From: Xanthobacteraceae bacterium
GTDB taxonomy: Bacteria; Pseudomonadota; Alphaproteobacteria; Rhizobiales; Xanthobacteraceae
Assembly (NCBI GenBank): GCA_030037895.1
Contig: JASHPW010000091.1
Span: 1 to 64,000 of the forward strand
Direction: 5' to 3'
DNA: 64,000 nt
Made by a program: the position numbers and the translations under genes. Positions 45,867 through 53,858 of this stretch are shown piece by piece. A model generated the notes under the pieces. That model saw only the letters and a program-made list of their open reading frames with translations, had not been told where the DNA came from and made no database searches. Position 1 is the stretch's first letter, and each line of letters opens with the position of its first letter.

Positions 45867-46046
45867 TCATCGACGCTGGGCCGGCATGTCGTGGTGCGCG
45901 CACGCTTGGCCGAGACCGCTCCGCTCGACGAGCACGTCAACGCGGGCACCCCGCGCAGCCGGCCGCCATCGGCCACCGATAAAGAGGTCGGTTATGACGC
46001 CGGTGACCTCGGCGGCATCGATTGGGGCGGTGGCAGCGAGCGACAT
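45867..46046 (-). pseudogene. N-terminal stub of an aldehyde dehydrogenase
   Basis: It starts 11 bases after the alcohol dehydrogenase stop, on the same strand. It reads TGVITDLFIGGRWRPAARGA then RVDVL, which is the N-terminal strand pair of NAD-dependent aldehyde dehydrogenases. After about 39 residues it runs into unrelated sequence and stops at 45867. The remaining 430-odd residues of such an enzyme are absent. The remaining spacer to the binding-protein gene (45771-45866) holds nothing recognisable. Confidence 0.6.
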
Positions 46047-46057
46047 GACACGAACTC

Positions 46058-47290
46058 TCATTCGGCTGCGGACAGATGCGCCCCCCGCCAGTCGCCGACG
46101 AAGGCCGCGTTGACGATGGACGTCGCTCCCTCGAGGTCGAGCGAGCGCGGATTGTTGGTGACGAGGCGTGTGGCCTTGAGCGACTGACTTGCAACCCACG
46201 CAAGCTGATCAGCCTTCAGACCGAGGTCGGCCAGCGTCTTGGGAATCCCGATGTCGTCAAACAGCGCGGAGACGGCCGCCACGGCGGCGTCCGCAAGCTC
46301 CTCTTGATCGGTGCCGGCAATGCCCATGGCGCGAGCGACCTCGGCATAGGTCGCGGTGCAGTTCGGGCGGTTGAAAGCCATGACATAGCGCAGCAGCGCC
46401 GCGACACCGAGGCCGTGGGCGGTATGGGTCAAGGCGCCGACCGGATATTGGATGGCGTGTGCGGCGCCGGTGCCGGCGCTGCCGAAGGCGAGACCGGCTA
46501 GCATCGCGGCGTACATCACCGCGGAGCGCGCTTCGAGGTCCGCACCGTCGGCGACCGCGCGAGGCAGGTAGGTCGTGAGCGCCGTAATCGCGGTAAGCGC
46601 ATTGCGGTCGCTCAGCCCGTTTTTGCCGACAAAGACGCGGTCGACTGTGAGCCCCGGCTCGCGAGGGCGCCTGACCGCGGTGAAGGATTCGATCGCATGG
46701 GCCATGGCATCGGCGCCGGAAAGTGCGGTCAAGCCGGGCGGGCATGACAGCGTCAGTTCGGGATCGCAGATCGCGGTGTGGGGAATGAGGTACGGGCTGG
46801 AGATTCCGACCTTGAGCGTCTGATTGGAGTCGCCCAAGACCGCAACGGGCGTGACCTCCGATCCGGTGCCCGAGGTCGTCGGCATCCCGATCACCGGTAG
46901 CACGGGCCCCGGCACACGGTTCTCGCCGTAGAAACTGTCCACCGTGCCGTCGTAGCTCAGCATCAGCGCGACGACCTTGGCCATGTCGAGGCAGCTGCCA
47001 CCGCCGATGCCGATCACCACGCTGGGCTTGAAAGACCGCGCGACGTCGAGGCAAGCGAGGATGCCGGTGAGCGGGAGCTCGGCTTCGGTGCCATCGAAAA
47101 CCAGGACGGCCATACCTTGGTCGTCGAGCGAAGCTCGGAGCACCGTCATGTCGTTGGTCGAGGCGAAGCGCGTGTCGGTGCAGACCAGCGCTCGCTTGCC
47201 GATCTGGCCGGCTATCCGGCCAAGGCTGAGGCGCTGGCCTGGTCCAAAGAGGATCGCGCGCGACGCCCGCATCACTCCGAAGTCGATCAT
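46058..47290 (-). CDS. Iron-containing alcohol dehydrogenase (group III)
   Basis: 410 residues of NAD(P)-dependent alcohol/polyol dehydrogenase. Conserved parts are VVIGIGGGSCLDMAKVVALM (nucleotide loop), IGMPTTSGTGSEVTPVAVLG, and metal-ligand regions GADAMAHAIESFTAVRR, AHAIQYPVGALTHTAHGLGV. His ligands are visible in AMAHAIES, AAHAIQ and THTAHG. It probably oxidises an alcohol to the aldehyde that the now-truncated neighbour would once have handled. Confidence 0.93.
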   Translation of the reverse strand: MIDFGVMRASRAILFGPGQRLSLGRIAGQIGKRALVCTDTRFASTNDMTVLRASLDDQGMAVLVFDGTEAELPLTGILACLDVARSFKPSVVIGIGGGSCLDMAKVVALMLSYDGTVDSFYGENRVPGPVLPVIGMPTTSGTGSEVTPVAVLGDSNQTLKVGISSPYLIPHTAICDPELTLSCPPGLTALSGADAMAHAIESFTAVRRPREPGLTVDRVFVGKNGLSDRNALTAITALTTYLPRAVADGADLEARSAVMYAAMLAGLAFGSAGTGAAHAIQYPVGALTHTAHGLGVAALLRYVMAFNRPNCTATYAEVARAMGIAGTDQEELADAAVAAVSALFDDIGIPKTLADLGLKADQLAWVASQSLKATRLVTNNPRSLDLEGATSIVNAAFVGDWRGAHLSAAE

Positions 47291-47331
47291 CTTCAGTGCT
47301 TTCCGCTCATCACATTTGTTCCCAAGCGCCG

Positions 47332-48366
47332 TTAGCCGTTAGCCGCGCGGCGCGCTGGCGGCGCTTTTGCCAGAGTACAAATCTCGCTCCACAATTCCTC
47401 AGTAACCGGGATGCCGGTGGCCAGACGCTCGGCGCGACGCAGGAGTGAACCTTCGCCCGGCACCAGCACCGGGCTGCCGGGCCGACTCGGCGGGCAGGCG
47501 CGGACGGCATCGAGGTAGGCTGAAATGCTCGGCCCCACCGCGCTCGAGACGGGGTCGACGACGATGAATACGTCGCCCTTGTTGCAAGGCCGATCGGAGT
47601 CAAGGGTGCCGACAACGTCTGTACCGAGCGCTGCCCCGGTCAAGCTCGTCACCAGCACTTCGAGCGCGAGACCGAGAGCGTAACCTTTGGCACCGCCGAA
47701 CGGCGAGATAGCGCCGTGCGTAGCGGCGTCGGGGTCGGTGGTCGGCTCGCCATTGGCGTCGAGCGCCCAATCGGCGGGGATCGGCGTGCCACGCTGGGCA
47801 TGATCGTAAATCTTGCCCATCGCCACCCGACTCGTGGCCATATCGAGCACCAGTGGGTGGGGCGCCGCAGGTACGCCGATGGCAATGGGGTTGGTCCCGA
47901 GCATCGCCTTGCGTCCGCCCCAGGGATGGACCAACGCTTCGCTCGTCGTGATCGCAATCGCCGTTTGTCCCTTCGCGGCAATGCGCTCGACATACCAACC
48001 AAGCATGCCCAGGTGGTTGTTGTTGGCGATCGCCGCGACGGCAATGCCGGTCCGGCGCGCCCTCTCCGCGATCGCTGCAAGTGCCGGACCTGCCACGACC
48101 GGACCGAGCCCGCGACGGCCGTCAACCTGAAGGAAGGCTTCGGAGCGCCAAGTGGCGACGCCTTCCGTCACAGGATCGGCCACGCCGTTGTGGATGCGTT
48201 CGATGATTCGCGGTAGTCGCAGCAGACCGTGGGACGGGCGATCGCACAGCTCTGCCTCGAGCAATAGATCAATTTGAGTCTGCGCGTGCTGATCGGGCAC
48301 GCCGGCGAGAGCCAAGGCGCGTATGCCCATCGACCGGGCATCTGCATGACTGATCGCGAGAATCAT
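47332..48366 (-). CDS. Malate/L-lactate dehydrogenase family oxidoreductase (Ldh type)
   Basis: 344 residues of the Ldh/MDH2 family (ComC, YlbC, YiaK relatives) that reduce or oxidise 2-oxoacids with NAD(P). Blocks: ADARSMGIRALALAGVPDQH, HGLLRLPRIIERIHNGVADP, NNHLGMLGWYVERIAAKGQT and PLVLDMATSRVAMGKIYDHA. It is the first gene of the leftward cluster, divergent from the GntR gene, and its start lies 8 bases from an operator candidate. Confidence 0.93.
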   Translation of the reverse strand: MILAISHADARSMGIRALALAGVPDQHAQTQIDLLLEAELCDRPSHGLLRLPRIIERIHNGVADPVTEGVATWRSEAFLQVDGRRGLGPVVAGPALAAIAERARRTGIAVAAIANNNHLGMLGWYVERIAAKGQTAIAITTSEALVHPWGGRKAMLGTNPIAIGVPAAPHPLVLDMATSRVAMGKIYDHAQRGTPIPADWALDANGEPTTDPDAATHGAISPFGGAKGYALGLALEVLVTSLTGAALGTDVVGTLDSDRPCNKGDVFIVVDPVSSAVGPSISAYLDAVRACPPSRPGSPVLVPGEGSLLRRAERLATGIPVTEELWSEICTLAKAPPARRAANG

Positions 48367-48373
48367 AAAATCT

Positions 48374-48389
48374 AATCGGATATCTGATT
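48374..48389. promoter_or_regulatory. Candidate GntR operator
   Basis: AATCGGATATCTGATT is a 16-base dyad with 14 of 16 positions symmetric, centred on GATATC. It lies in the 130-base, AT-rich divergent spacer between the Ldh-type and GntR genes, directly upstream of the Ldh start. A second shorter dyad, TAGGG-ATA-CCCTA, lies near 48407-48419. FCD-type GntR proteins bind such short palindromes and commonly repress both directions until the inducer binds. Confidence 0.5.
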
Positions 48390-48496
48390 TGATATTGTGA
48401 AAACTAGGGATACCCTATTAATGTGTCAAGATGATTCGCGCAGTCCGACAATCGGTCATAATTGGAGATGAAACCGCGTGGGGGGAGGTGAAGAAC

Positions 48497-49153
48497 GTGC
48501 CGCGCCGTGTGTCGCTTGGGGACGACGTCTACGAGGCGCTACTCACACGGCTGATCTCGCTGAAAATCGCGCCCGGCGCGCGGATCAACGTGGACGCGCT
48601 GGTGAAGGATCTCGGCGTGTCACAGACGCCGATCCGCGCTGCGCTCGTGCGCCTCGAGGTCGAGGGGCTGGTCGTCAAAACCCACTTGGTAGGCTATAGC
48701 GCCGCGCCGCTGCCCGGCCGCCGTCGCTTCGAACAGATATATGAATTGCGCATGCTGCTCGAGCCCGTTGCCGCGGCCAATGCGGCGCGTGCTTTGACGC
48801 CGGCAGACCGCACGGCATTGCAAGAGCTCCACGATGCGATGGCGACACCTTCGTCCGCGGATGCGCGGCTTGCCTACGGAAAATTTGCCACCTGGGACGC
48901 CGCGTTCCATGCGCGTATTGCGACCGCGGGCGGCAGCGATCTGATCGCTGAGACGCTGGCCCGTCTGCACACGCACATGCACCTGTTCCGGCTGTTGTTT
49001 CACTCGCGCGTGACGGAGGAAGCGATCAGCGAGCACGCCGCAATCATGGCCGCGCTGCGCGCCGGCGATCCCGATGCAGCCCAAGTGGCGATGAAGCGCC
49101 ACATCCTCTTCTCGCAGAAAAGAATGGCGCCGATCTTCGAAACGTTGGAATAG
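48497..49153 (+). CDS. GntR-family regulator with FCD domain
   Basis: About 218 residues. I chose the GTG at 48497 because GGGGGAGGTG lies 6 bases upstream and the protein then begins MPRRVSLGDDVYEALLTRL; the ATG at 48431 is in frame but lacks a ribosome site. The winged helix-turn-helix (about 8-70) reads VDALVKDLGVSQTPIRAALV, then RLEVEGLVVK. The FCD ligand domain contains IYELRMLLEPVAAANAARAL and the metal-ligand pattern near RAGDPDAAQVAMKRHI. It is the likely regulator of the divergent gene cluster. Confidence 0.93.
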   Translation: MPRRVSLGDDVYEALLTRLISLKIAPGARINVDALVKDLGVSQTPIRAALVRLEVEGLVVKTHLVGYSAAPLPGRRRFEQIYELRMLLEPVAAANAARALTPADRTALQELHDAMATPSSADARLAYGKFATWDAAFHARIATAGGSDLIAETLARLHTHMHLFRLLFHSRVTEEAISEHAAIMAALRAGDPDAAQVAMKRHILFSQKRMAPIFETLE

Positions 49154-49174
49154 GGGCATTCCCGCGAGACACCA

Positions 49175-49201
49175 CGACATAATGTCGGCACGGTTGTTTT
49201 T
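49175..49201 (+). terminator. Candidate intrinsic terminator downstream of the GntR gene
   Basis: Hairpin CGACAT-A-ATGTCG (49175-49187) is followed within 10 bases by TTGTTTTT. The stem is short, but it sits 22 bases after the GntR stop codon and before the convergent efeB gene. Confidence 0.45.
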
Positions 49202-49312
49202 ATACCGTTTTTCGTCTGCGCGGACATCACGCCTTTTACCGCTTCACCATGACCTGCGACCTGCCGCAGCTCGCTGAGCCGGCGCGGCGTGGGCGAGGAC
49301 GGCGATCCTGCC

Positions 49313-50545
49313 TCAGGCGAACATTCCTTCGGCGATGTATGAGCCCTCCTGAGGTGCGGGTGGCACGAAAAAGATCGCTGAGCCGATGTGGGAAACATAT
49401 TCGTTAAGAGCGTCGGAGGCGCCGAGCTTGACTTGTAAGGCTTCGAAATGCGCCGGATCGTTCTGGTAGGCGATGAACAGGAGACCTGCGTCGAGAAGCC
49501 CGACCTGATTGATGCCATCTGTATAGTTATAGGGACGTCGCAGAATCTTGATCCCGCCGTTGTTCTCGTGGGCGGCCAATCGAATGTGCGCCGTGAGCGG
49601 GATGATGAAATTCCCGTCGGCGTCCTTTTTCTCGAAGTCCGGCGTGTCAAACTCCCCGGTGCCCGTCAGCGGGGCTCCGGAGATCTTGAAGCGCCCAATC
49701 ACCTTGTTCTGATCACTGACCCGGTCCGTATCCCAGTTCTCGATATGCATCTGGATCTTGCGCACGATTTGATAGGTTCCGTGCCGCTGCCAGGATGGCC
49801 CGTCCAAGATCCAGACGAATTTGTCGAAATCGGCATTCTCCATGACGTTACGGGTGCCGTCCTTGAAGCCGAGGAGATTGCGCGGCGTGGTTTCGCCCTT
49901 GCCGGCGGATGCTCGGCCGAAGCCCATGACGGTCCAGCGCGTGGCCGCGGCGCCTGTATCCTTGGCGATGCGGGCGAGGTCGCGGACGGCGTGGTAGGCG
50001 ACCTCAGGGTCATCGGCGCAGGCCTGGAGGGAGAGATCACCACCAGTCAAGCGCGGTTCAAGTGCATCGCTGGGAAGACGCTTGAGATCGCGCAGCAAGG
50101 CCGGTCTCTGGTGACTGAGACCATAGGTATCGGTGAATATCCTGGGGCCTAGCCCGACGGTCACGGTCAAAGATGCGGGGCCGAGGTCCAAGGCCTCGCC
50201 AGTGTCGAAGCCGACGCCGTTGGCGCGGGTCGGCTCGACCTGCCCGATGGTCTCGCCTTTCATCAATTGGGCAATCGCGCCCGACCACCGCGCCAGCAGG
50301 ATCTGCAAATCCGACCGCTGCGCAGAGGTAAGGTCAAAGGTCATGTAGAAAACATTGCGTTGCGGGGACGTACGTATGCCGGCTTGCTCGGCGACGCCGT
50401 AGAAGGCGTGCCGCTGAGTCAGATCGACGACGTCCTCGACGCCGTTTGGAGCGGCTTGCGCGGCCGTGCAAGTGGCCGCGCCGATTGTGCCCGCGGCGGT
50501 TCCGAAAAGCACGTCGCGGCGGGAAAGATGATTATTCTGGCTCAT
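49313..50545 (-). CDS. efeB: Dyp-type heme peroxidase of the ferrous iron uptake system
   Basis: 410 residues from ATG 50545. A twin-arginine signal (NHLSRRDVLFGTAAGTIGAA) exports it folded with heme. The Dyp motif is LGFKDGTRNVMENADFDKF (GxxDG) with the distal Arg nearby; the proximal His region and FIAYQNDPAHFEALQ follow. EfeB oxidises Fe(II) or acts on heme in the periplasm for EfeUO. It is the last gene of efeU-efeO-efeB, 23 bases after efeO. Confidence 0.94.
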   Translation of the reverse strand: MSQNNHLSRRDVLFGTAAGTIGAATCTAAQAAPNGVEDVVDLTQRHAFYGVAEQAGIRTSPQRNVFYMTFDLTSAQRSDLQILLARWSGAIAQLMKGETIGQVEPTRANGVGFDTGEALDLGPASLTVTVGLGPRIFTDTYGLSHQRPALLRDLKRLPSDALEPRLTGGDLSLQACADDPEVAYHAVRDLARIAKDTGAAATRWTVMGFGRASAGKGETTPRNLLGFKDGTRNVMENADFDKFVWILDGPSWQRHGTYQIVRKIQMHIENWDTDRVSDQNKVIGRFKISGAPLTGTGEFDTPDFEKKDADGNFIIPLTAHIRLAAHENNGGIKILRRPYNYTDGINQVGLLDAGLLFIAYQNDPAHFEALQVKLGASDALNEYVSHIGSAIFFVPPAPQEGSYIAEGMFA

Positions 50546-50568
50546 GCCCAAACGGCTGCCGTCCGTCA

Positions 50569-51795
50569 TCAGTGAATGGTTGCGACTTTCTCAGCGATTT
50601 TGGACAGCGGCTCCTGGAGCGTTTGAATGCTCTTGCTGAGCTTGGCGGCGTCGGCGGCCTTTAATTCGGCGGTGTAGATCTTATAACCGCCGGATACGCG
50701 CGGATCGCGGTATGTGTCGAGCAGCGCCTTCACCGTTGCGAACTCGCCGGTTACCCTCTTGGCGAGTTCTGGATCAATCTTATCCATACCGGGCTCGAGA
50801 AACGCGAAAGCCTGCTGAGCGCCTTCGACATTGCCCGCGAAGTCGACAAGATCGTAGTGGCTGAACGCTTCTTCCTCGCCTGTGATCTTGGTATTTTGCA
50901 CCTCTTCAAGAAGGTCGGCGGCGCCGTTGGCGAGATCCTCAGGCTTGTAGGTGAGCGATTTCACCACGCTATCGAGCGTGTCGACGTTCTTCTGCAGTTC
51001 GGCGGCCTGCTTTCTGGTCTCATCGGTGATCCGTCCATTCTGGAACAGGTCGCGCTCGATGGCGTGGAAGCCATGCCAGCCGACCTTCTCGTCAAGGTTG
51101 GAGGCGCGCATATCGATGAGATAATCGAGATTGCCAGCGTTGTCGGTGGCCTTGAATCCGGGCAGCACGAAGCCGCCGACATCGGATTCGATGCGCTCGT
51201 AGAACGGACGGGCCAGCGGATAGTCTGCCTTGGCCTTGGCGAGGTCGCCGGCGTCGATGTCCACCTTCAGACGATTGACTGCCGTCACCATGGCGTCGAC
51301 GACGCCGTCTACGTAATTCGCATATCCCCGGGTGCCGGAGGCGAGGATCTCCGCCGTGCTGCCGATTGGCTCGGCTGCGGCCTTCCCGGTGACAGTGAAG
51401 TCCTGCAGTTCCTGCTTCGCGCCGGGGCAGTAGATCTGGTACGTCCCGCCGCCGAGCGTGAGGGTGAAGCTGACCGTGGGCAGGCCCGGGGCGAGATTCT
51501 CCTTCTCGCCGAGGATGCGATTGTTGCTTTGCAGCTCGATCTCCGCGATCGCGGTGGCGGTTTTGTTGGTCACGGCGAAGGTGATTGGTCCGGCTTTGGC
51601 CGAAGTATGGTCAAGGATGCAGGCGCCGCCGTTGTCGCCGGCAAGGGTGATCTTGACCTGGGAGGCGCCGTTCTCCACCGGCGCGGGCGAGCCATCCTGG
51701 GCGACGGCTATTGCGCCGGCGCCGGCGGCAAGCGCGAGCAGCGTCGCCAGTCCGGTTGTGGCGATGAGCGACTGTATCGGGTTAAAGAGCGGCAT
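50569..51795 (-). CDS. efeO: Periplasmic iron-binding protein EfeO (cupredoxin plus M75 domain)
   Basis: 408 residues from ATG 51795, behind AAAGGAG. A signal peptide (IATTGLATLLALAAGAGAIA, cleaved after VAQ) is followed by a cupredoxin-like domain (ILDHTSAKAGPITFAVTNKT, then YQIYCPGAKQELQDFTVTG). The M75 imelysin-like domain comes next, with the HxxE iron motif in VGWHGFHAIERDLFQNGRIT. It delivers iron to the EfeU permease. Overlap with efeU is 14 bases. Confidence 0.94.
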   Translation of the reverse strand: MPLFNPIQSLIATTGLATLLALAAGAGAIAVAQDGSPAPVENGASQVKITLAGDNGGACILDHTSAKAGPITFAVTNKTATAIAEIELQSNNRILGEKENLAPGLPTVSFTLTLGGGTYQIYCPGAKQELQDFTVTGKAAAEPIGSTAEILASGTRGYANYVDGVVDAMVTAVNRLKVDIDAGDLAKAKADYPLARPFYERIESDVGGFVLPGFKATDNAGNLDYLIDMRASNLDEKVGWHGFHAIERDLFQNGRITDETRKQAAELQKNVDTLDSVVKSLTYKPEDLANGAADLLEEVQNTKITGEEEAFSHYDLVDFAGNVEGAQQAFAFLEPGMDKIDPELAKRVTGEFATVKALLDTYRDPRVSGGYKIYTAELKAADAAKLSKSIQTLQEPLSKIAEKVATIH

Positions 51796-53425
51796 GAATT
51801 GCTCCTTTCCTGGCCGTGTCCTCGGCGCGCCGGCCGGTTCTTGGAATGGGATTGACGACGCCGGTGACGCCGCGCAGCCGCATAAAGGTGCGGCAAGCGG
51901 ATGCCCCAAGGAGAAGGGCGATGATCACGAGCGCGATCGGCAACTGGACGGCCCACAACAGCCGTTCGGTGCGCGCTGCTGCGATGGCATTGAGTTCCGT
52001 CACAACGTCGTCGCGATAGGCAGCGGATACCTGCCAGCCGCTCGCCGGCGCGTCGCTGCCGGCATCATCAACTGTGAGCGTGCGCGGCGTCTGGAGGCCG
52101 CTTCCGGAAAGGGTGACGATGGTGACGCTGCGCTCGACCGCATCCAACAGTTCGCCATCGGCGGTCCACACGCTGGTGGAACGGTCGATCGACCAGTCGG
52201 CAGTGAACGGACCGGGATGCTGGCGGAAGTTCAGGCCGATCGGTGTCCGCCCGCCGGACAACGCGATGACTTGGTTAAGGGTGAGCGTGGACGCGGCGTT
52301 GGCCGGGGTCGTCGTGCCGGTGAGGACCCACGCCGACGCTTCGACGCCGTCATGCTGCTCGCGCCGGCGCCCGCTTTCCGGGAGGGGAAGGGCGGTCTGC
52401 TCCGCCCCGCGGAGGGAAACCTTCAGCACCAGCGGGGAACTGTCGCGCGTTGCGCTCAGCCGAGCGGTGCCGACAGGCTGCGAGGAACTCCCCGCTGCAG
52501 CGACGATCGTCGCCTGGGCCGGCAACTGCAGATGTGGGGTAGGGTAGAAAATGGCCATGCCGAGCGCGAGCGCCGCAAGCGCACCGGCGATCGTGACCTG
52601 CAATCGCGCCGCTGTGCGTGGCCGCGGACGTCGAGACGATGGCCAATAGATAAACAGGGCGACGGGAATGAGGTAGGCAAGCCAACCGATCGCCTCGATC
52701 AGCCGCGGATCGGCGGGAATGCCAAGCACTCCGGTGATGAGCGCGGACCGGATCGTGCCAGGAGCGACAAGCCAAGACAGGTTCACCGTCGACTGCTGCC
52801 CGGCGTTGAGCCAGCCGGCTTCGTGGACTGAGCGCAGCGACGTGATCACCAATCCCGCGGCGACCAAGATGAGGAATGCTCCCGTGAAGCGGAAGAACCT
52901 CGACAGGTTGATCTTGACGCCGCCGACATAGATGCCCCAGCCGAGGCCGACCGCCATGGCGAGCCCGATGGCCGCGCCGGTGGCCGCCAACAGGGCCGAC
53001 TGTGCGGCCGAGAATGTTGCCAGCAGGAACACGCTGGTCTCGAAGCCCTCTCTCAGAACCGCCAGGAACGCCATGCTGGCCAGTGCATAGACGCTCGCCT
53101 GACTCAGCGCTGCAGCGGCCTCGGCCTCGAGCTGCCGTTTCATGTCGCGCGCATGCGCATTCATCCACGCGATCATTCCGGTGACAAAGACGATTGCGAT
53201 GGCGCCAATGACGCTTTCCATGCCTTCCTGCCCAGCCTGAGGCAGCGCTTCCTCGACCAGTTTGAGGCCGACACCGACGGCGATCGACAAAATCACCGCA
53301 AGCGCTACGCCCAGCCACATGGCCGTGAGACTCTTGCCGCTCCGGTGCAGGAATGCCGCGATGATGCCGACGATCAGCGACGCTTCGAGCCCTTCGCGCA
53401 GGCCGATGACAAGTGTCGCTAGCAT
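51782..53425 (-). CDS. efeU: FTR1-family high-affinity iron permease with large C-terminal extension
   Basis: 547 residues; EfeU is normally about 280. The N-terminal part is the seven-helix permease with both iron motifs: TLVIGLREGLEASLIVGII and AFLAVLREGFETSVFLLATF (REGLE and REGFE). After residue about 290 an extra domain follows. A membrane helix (TIAGALAALALGMAIFYPTP) precedes a soluble stretch of about 200 residues with beta-rich character, and a final helix (LLWAVQLPIALVIIALLLGA) ends it. The extension may contribute to periplasmic contact with EfeO or EfeB; this is inference. Confidence 0.93.
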   Translation of the reverse strand: MLATLVIGLREGLEASLIVGIIAAFLHRSGKSLTAMWLGVALAVILSIAVGVGLKLVEEALPQAGQEGMESVIGAIAIVFVTGMIAWMNAHARDMKRQLEAEAAAALSQASVYALASMAFLAVLREGFETSVFLLATFSAAQSALLAATGAAIGLAMAVGLGWGIYVGGVKINLSRFFRFTGAFLILVAAGLVITSLRSVHEAGWLNAGQQSTVNLSWLVAPGTIRSALITGVLGIPADPRLIEAIGWLAYLIPVALFIYWPSSRRPRPRTAARLQVTIAGALAALALGMAIFYPTPHLQLPAQATIVAAAGSSSQPVGTARLSATRDSSPLVLKVSLRGAEQTALPLPESGRRREQHDGVEASAWVLTGTTTPANAASTLTLNQVIALSGGRTPIGLNFRQHPGPFTADWSIDRSTSVWTADGELLDAVERSVTIVTLSGSGLQTPRTLTVDDAGSDAPASGWQVSAAYRDDVVTELNAIAAARTERLLWAVQLPIALVIIALLLGASACRTFMRLRGVTGVVNPIPRTGRRAEDTARKGAIHAAL

Positions 53426-53571
53426 GGCGGCACCCCGCTAAGGGGCTTCGATGTCTTCGGCATTGGCGCCCGTCTGCGGTTGCAACAACGTCGCGCAGCA
53501 ATGGGCGCGGCGCGTGTTCAACTTTGAAATTCCCTTTTATGCGGTTGGGAGAACGCCTGCAATCGCAATGA

Positions 53572-53588
53572 TTTAGATCGATTCCAGT
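53572..53588. promoter_or_regulatory. Candidate Irr (iron control element-like) site upstream of efeU
   Basis: TTTAGATCGATTCCAGT matches 10 of 14 specified positions of the rhizobial ICE consensus TTTAGAA-N3-TTCTAAA (counting by eye). It lies about 150 bases upstream of efeU. Irr regulates iron genes in this bacterial group, so the site would fit, but the match is partial and the distance is long. Confidence 0.35.
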
Positions 53589-53620
53589 GTTTATCGCTCA
53601 AAGCAAAAAACTGGCGAGGT

Positions 53621-53803
53621 TTGTGCAGCCCGCTGCTCGCCAAGGACCTCGACGACTTCCAGTTCGACGGTACCCCGATCACCGAGACACCGAGACCCTG
53701 GTGCGCGATTTGGCCAGTGGCGGCTTCCTTGCCCAAAGCGCAATGCTGTCCTGGTCGGCGGTGCCCGCACAGGCAAACACACCTAGCAATCGGATATTCG
53801 TGA
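53621..53803 (+). pseudogene. IS21-family istB fragment, frameshifted
   Basis: Fragments of the IstB ATPase are readable across two frames: LLAKDLDDFQFDGTPITET, then LVRDLASGGFLAQ, and an NAVLVGGARTGK P-loop remnant with THLAIG. At least three lesions break the frame: an 8-base tandem duplication (ACCGAGAC at 53681-53688 and 53689-53696), a 2-base insertion near 53740, and a missing base near the P-loop. No istA, terminal repeats or target duplications were found. It marks the right edge of the accessory region. Confidence 0.75.
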
Positions 53804-53858
53804 CTTTAAAGCGCGGCGTCGTGCTCCCATCTTGAGCTTTGCGCAAGCGAGTCCGGCA

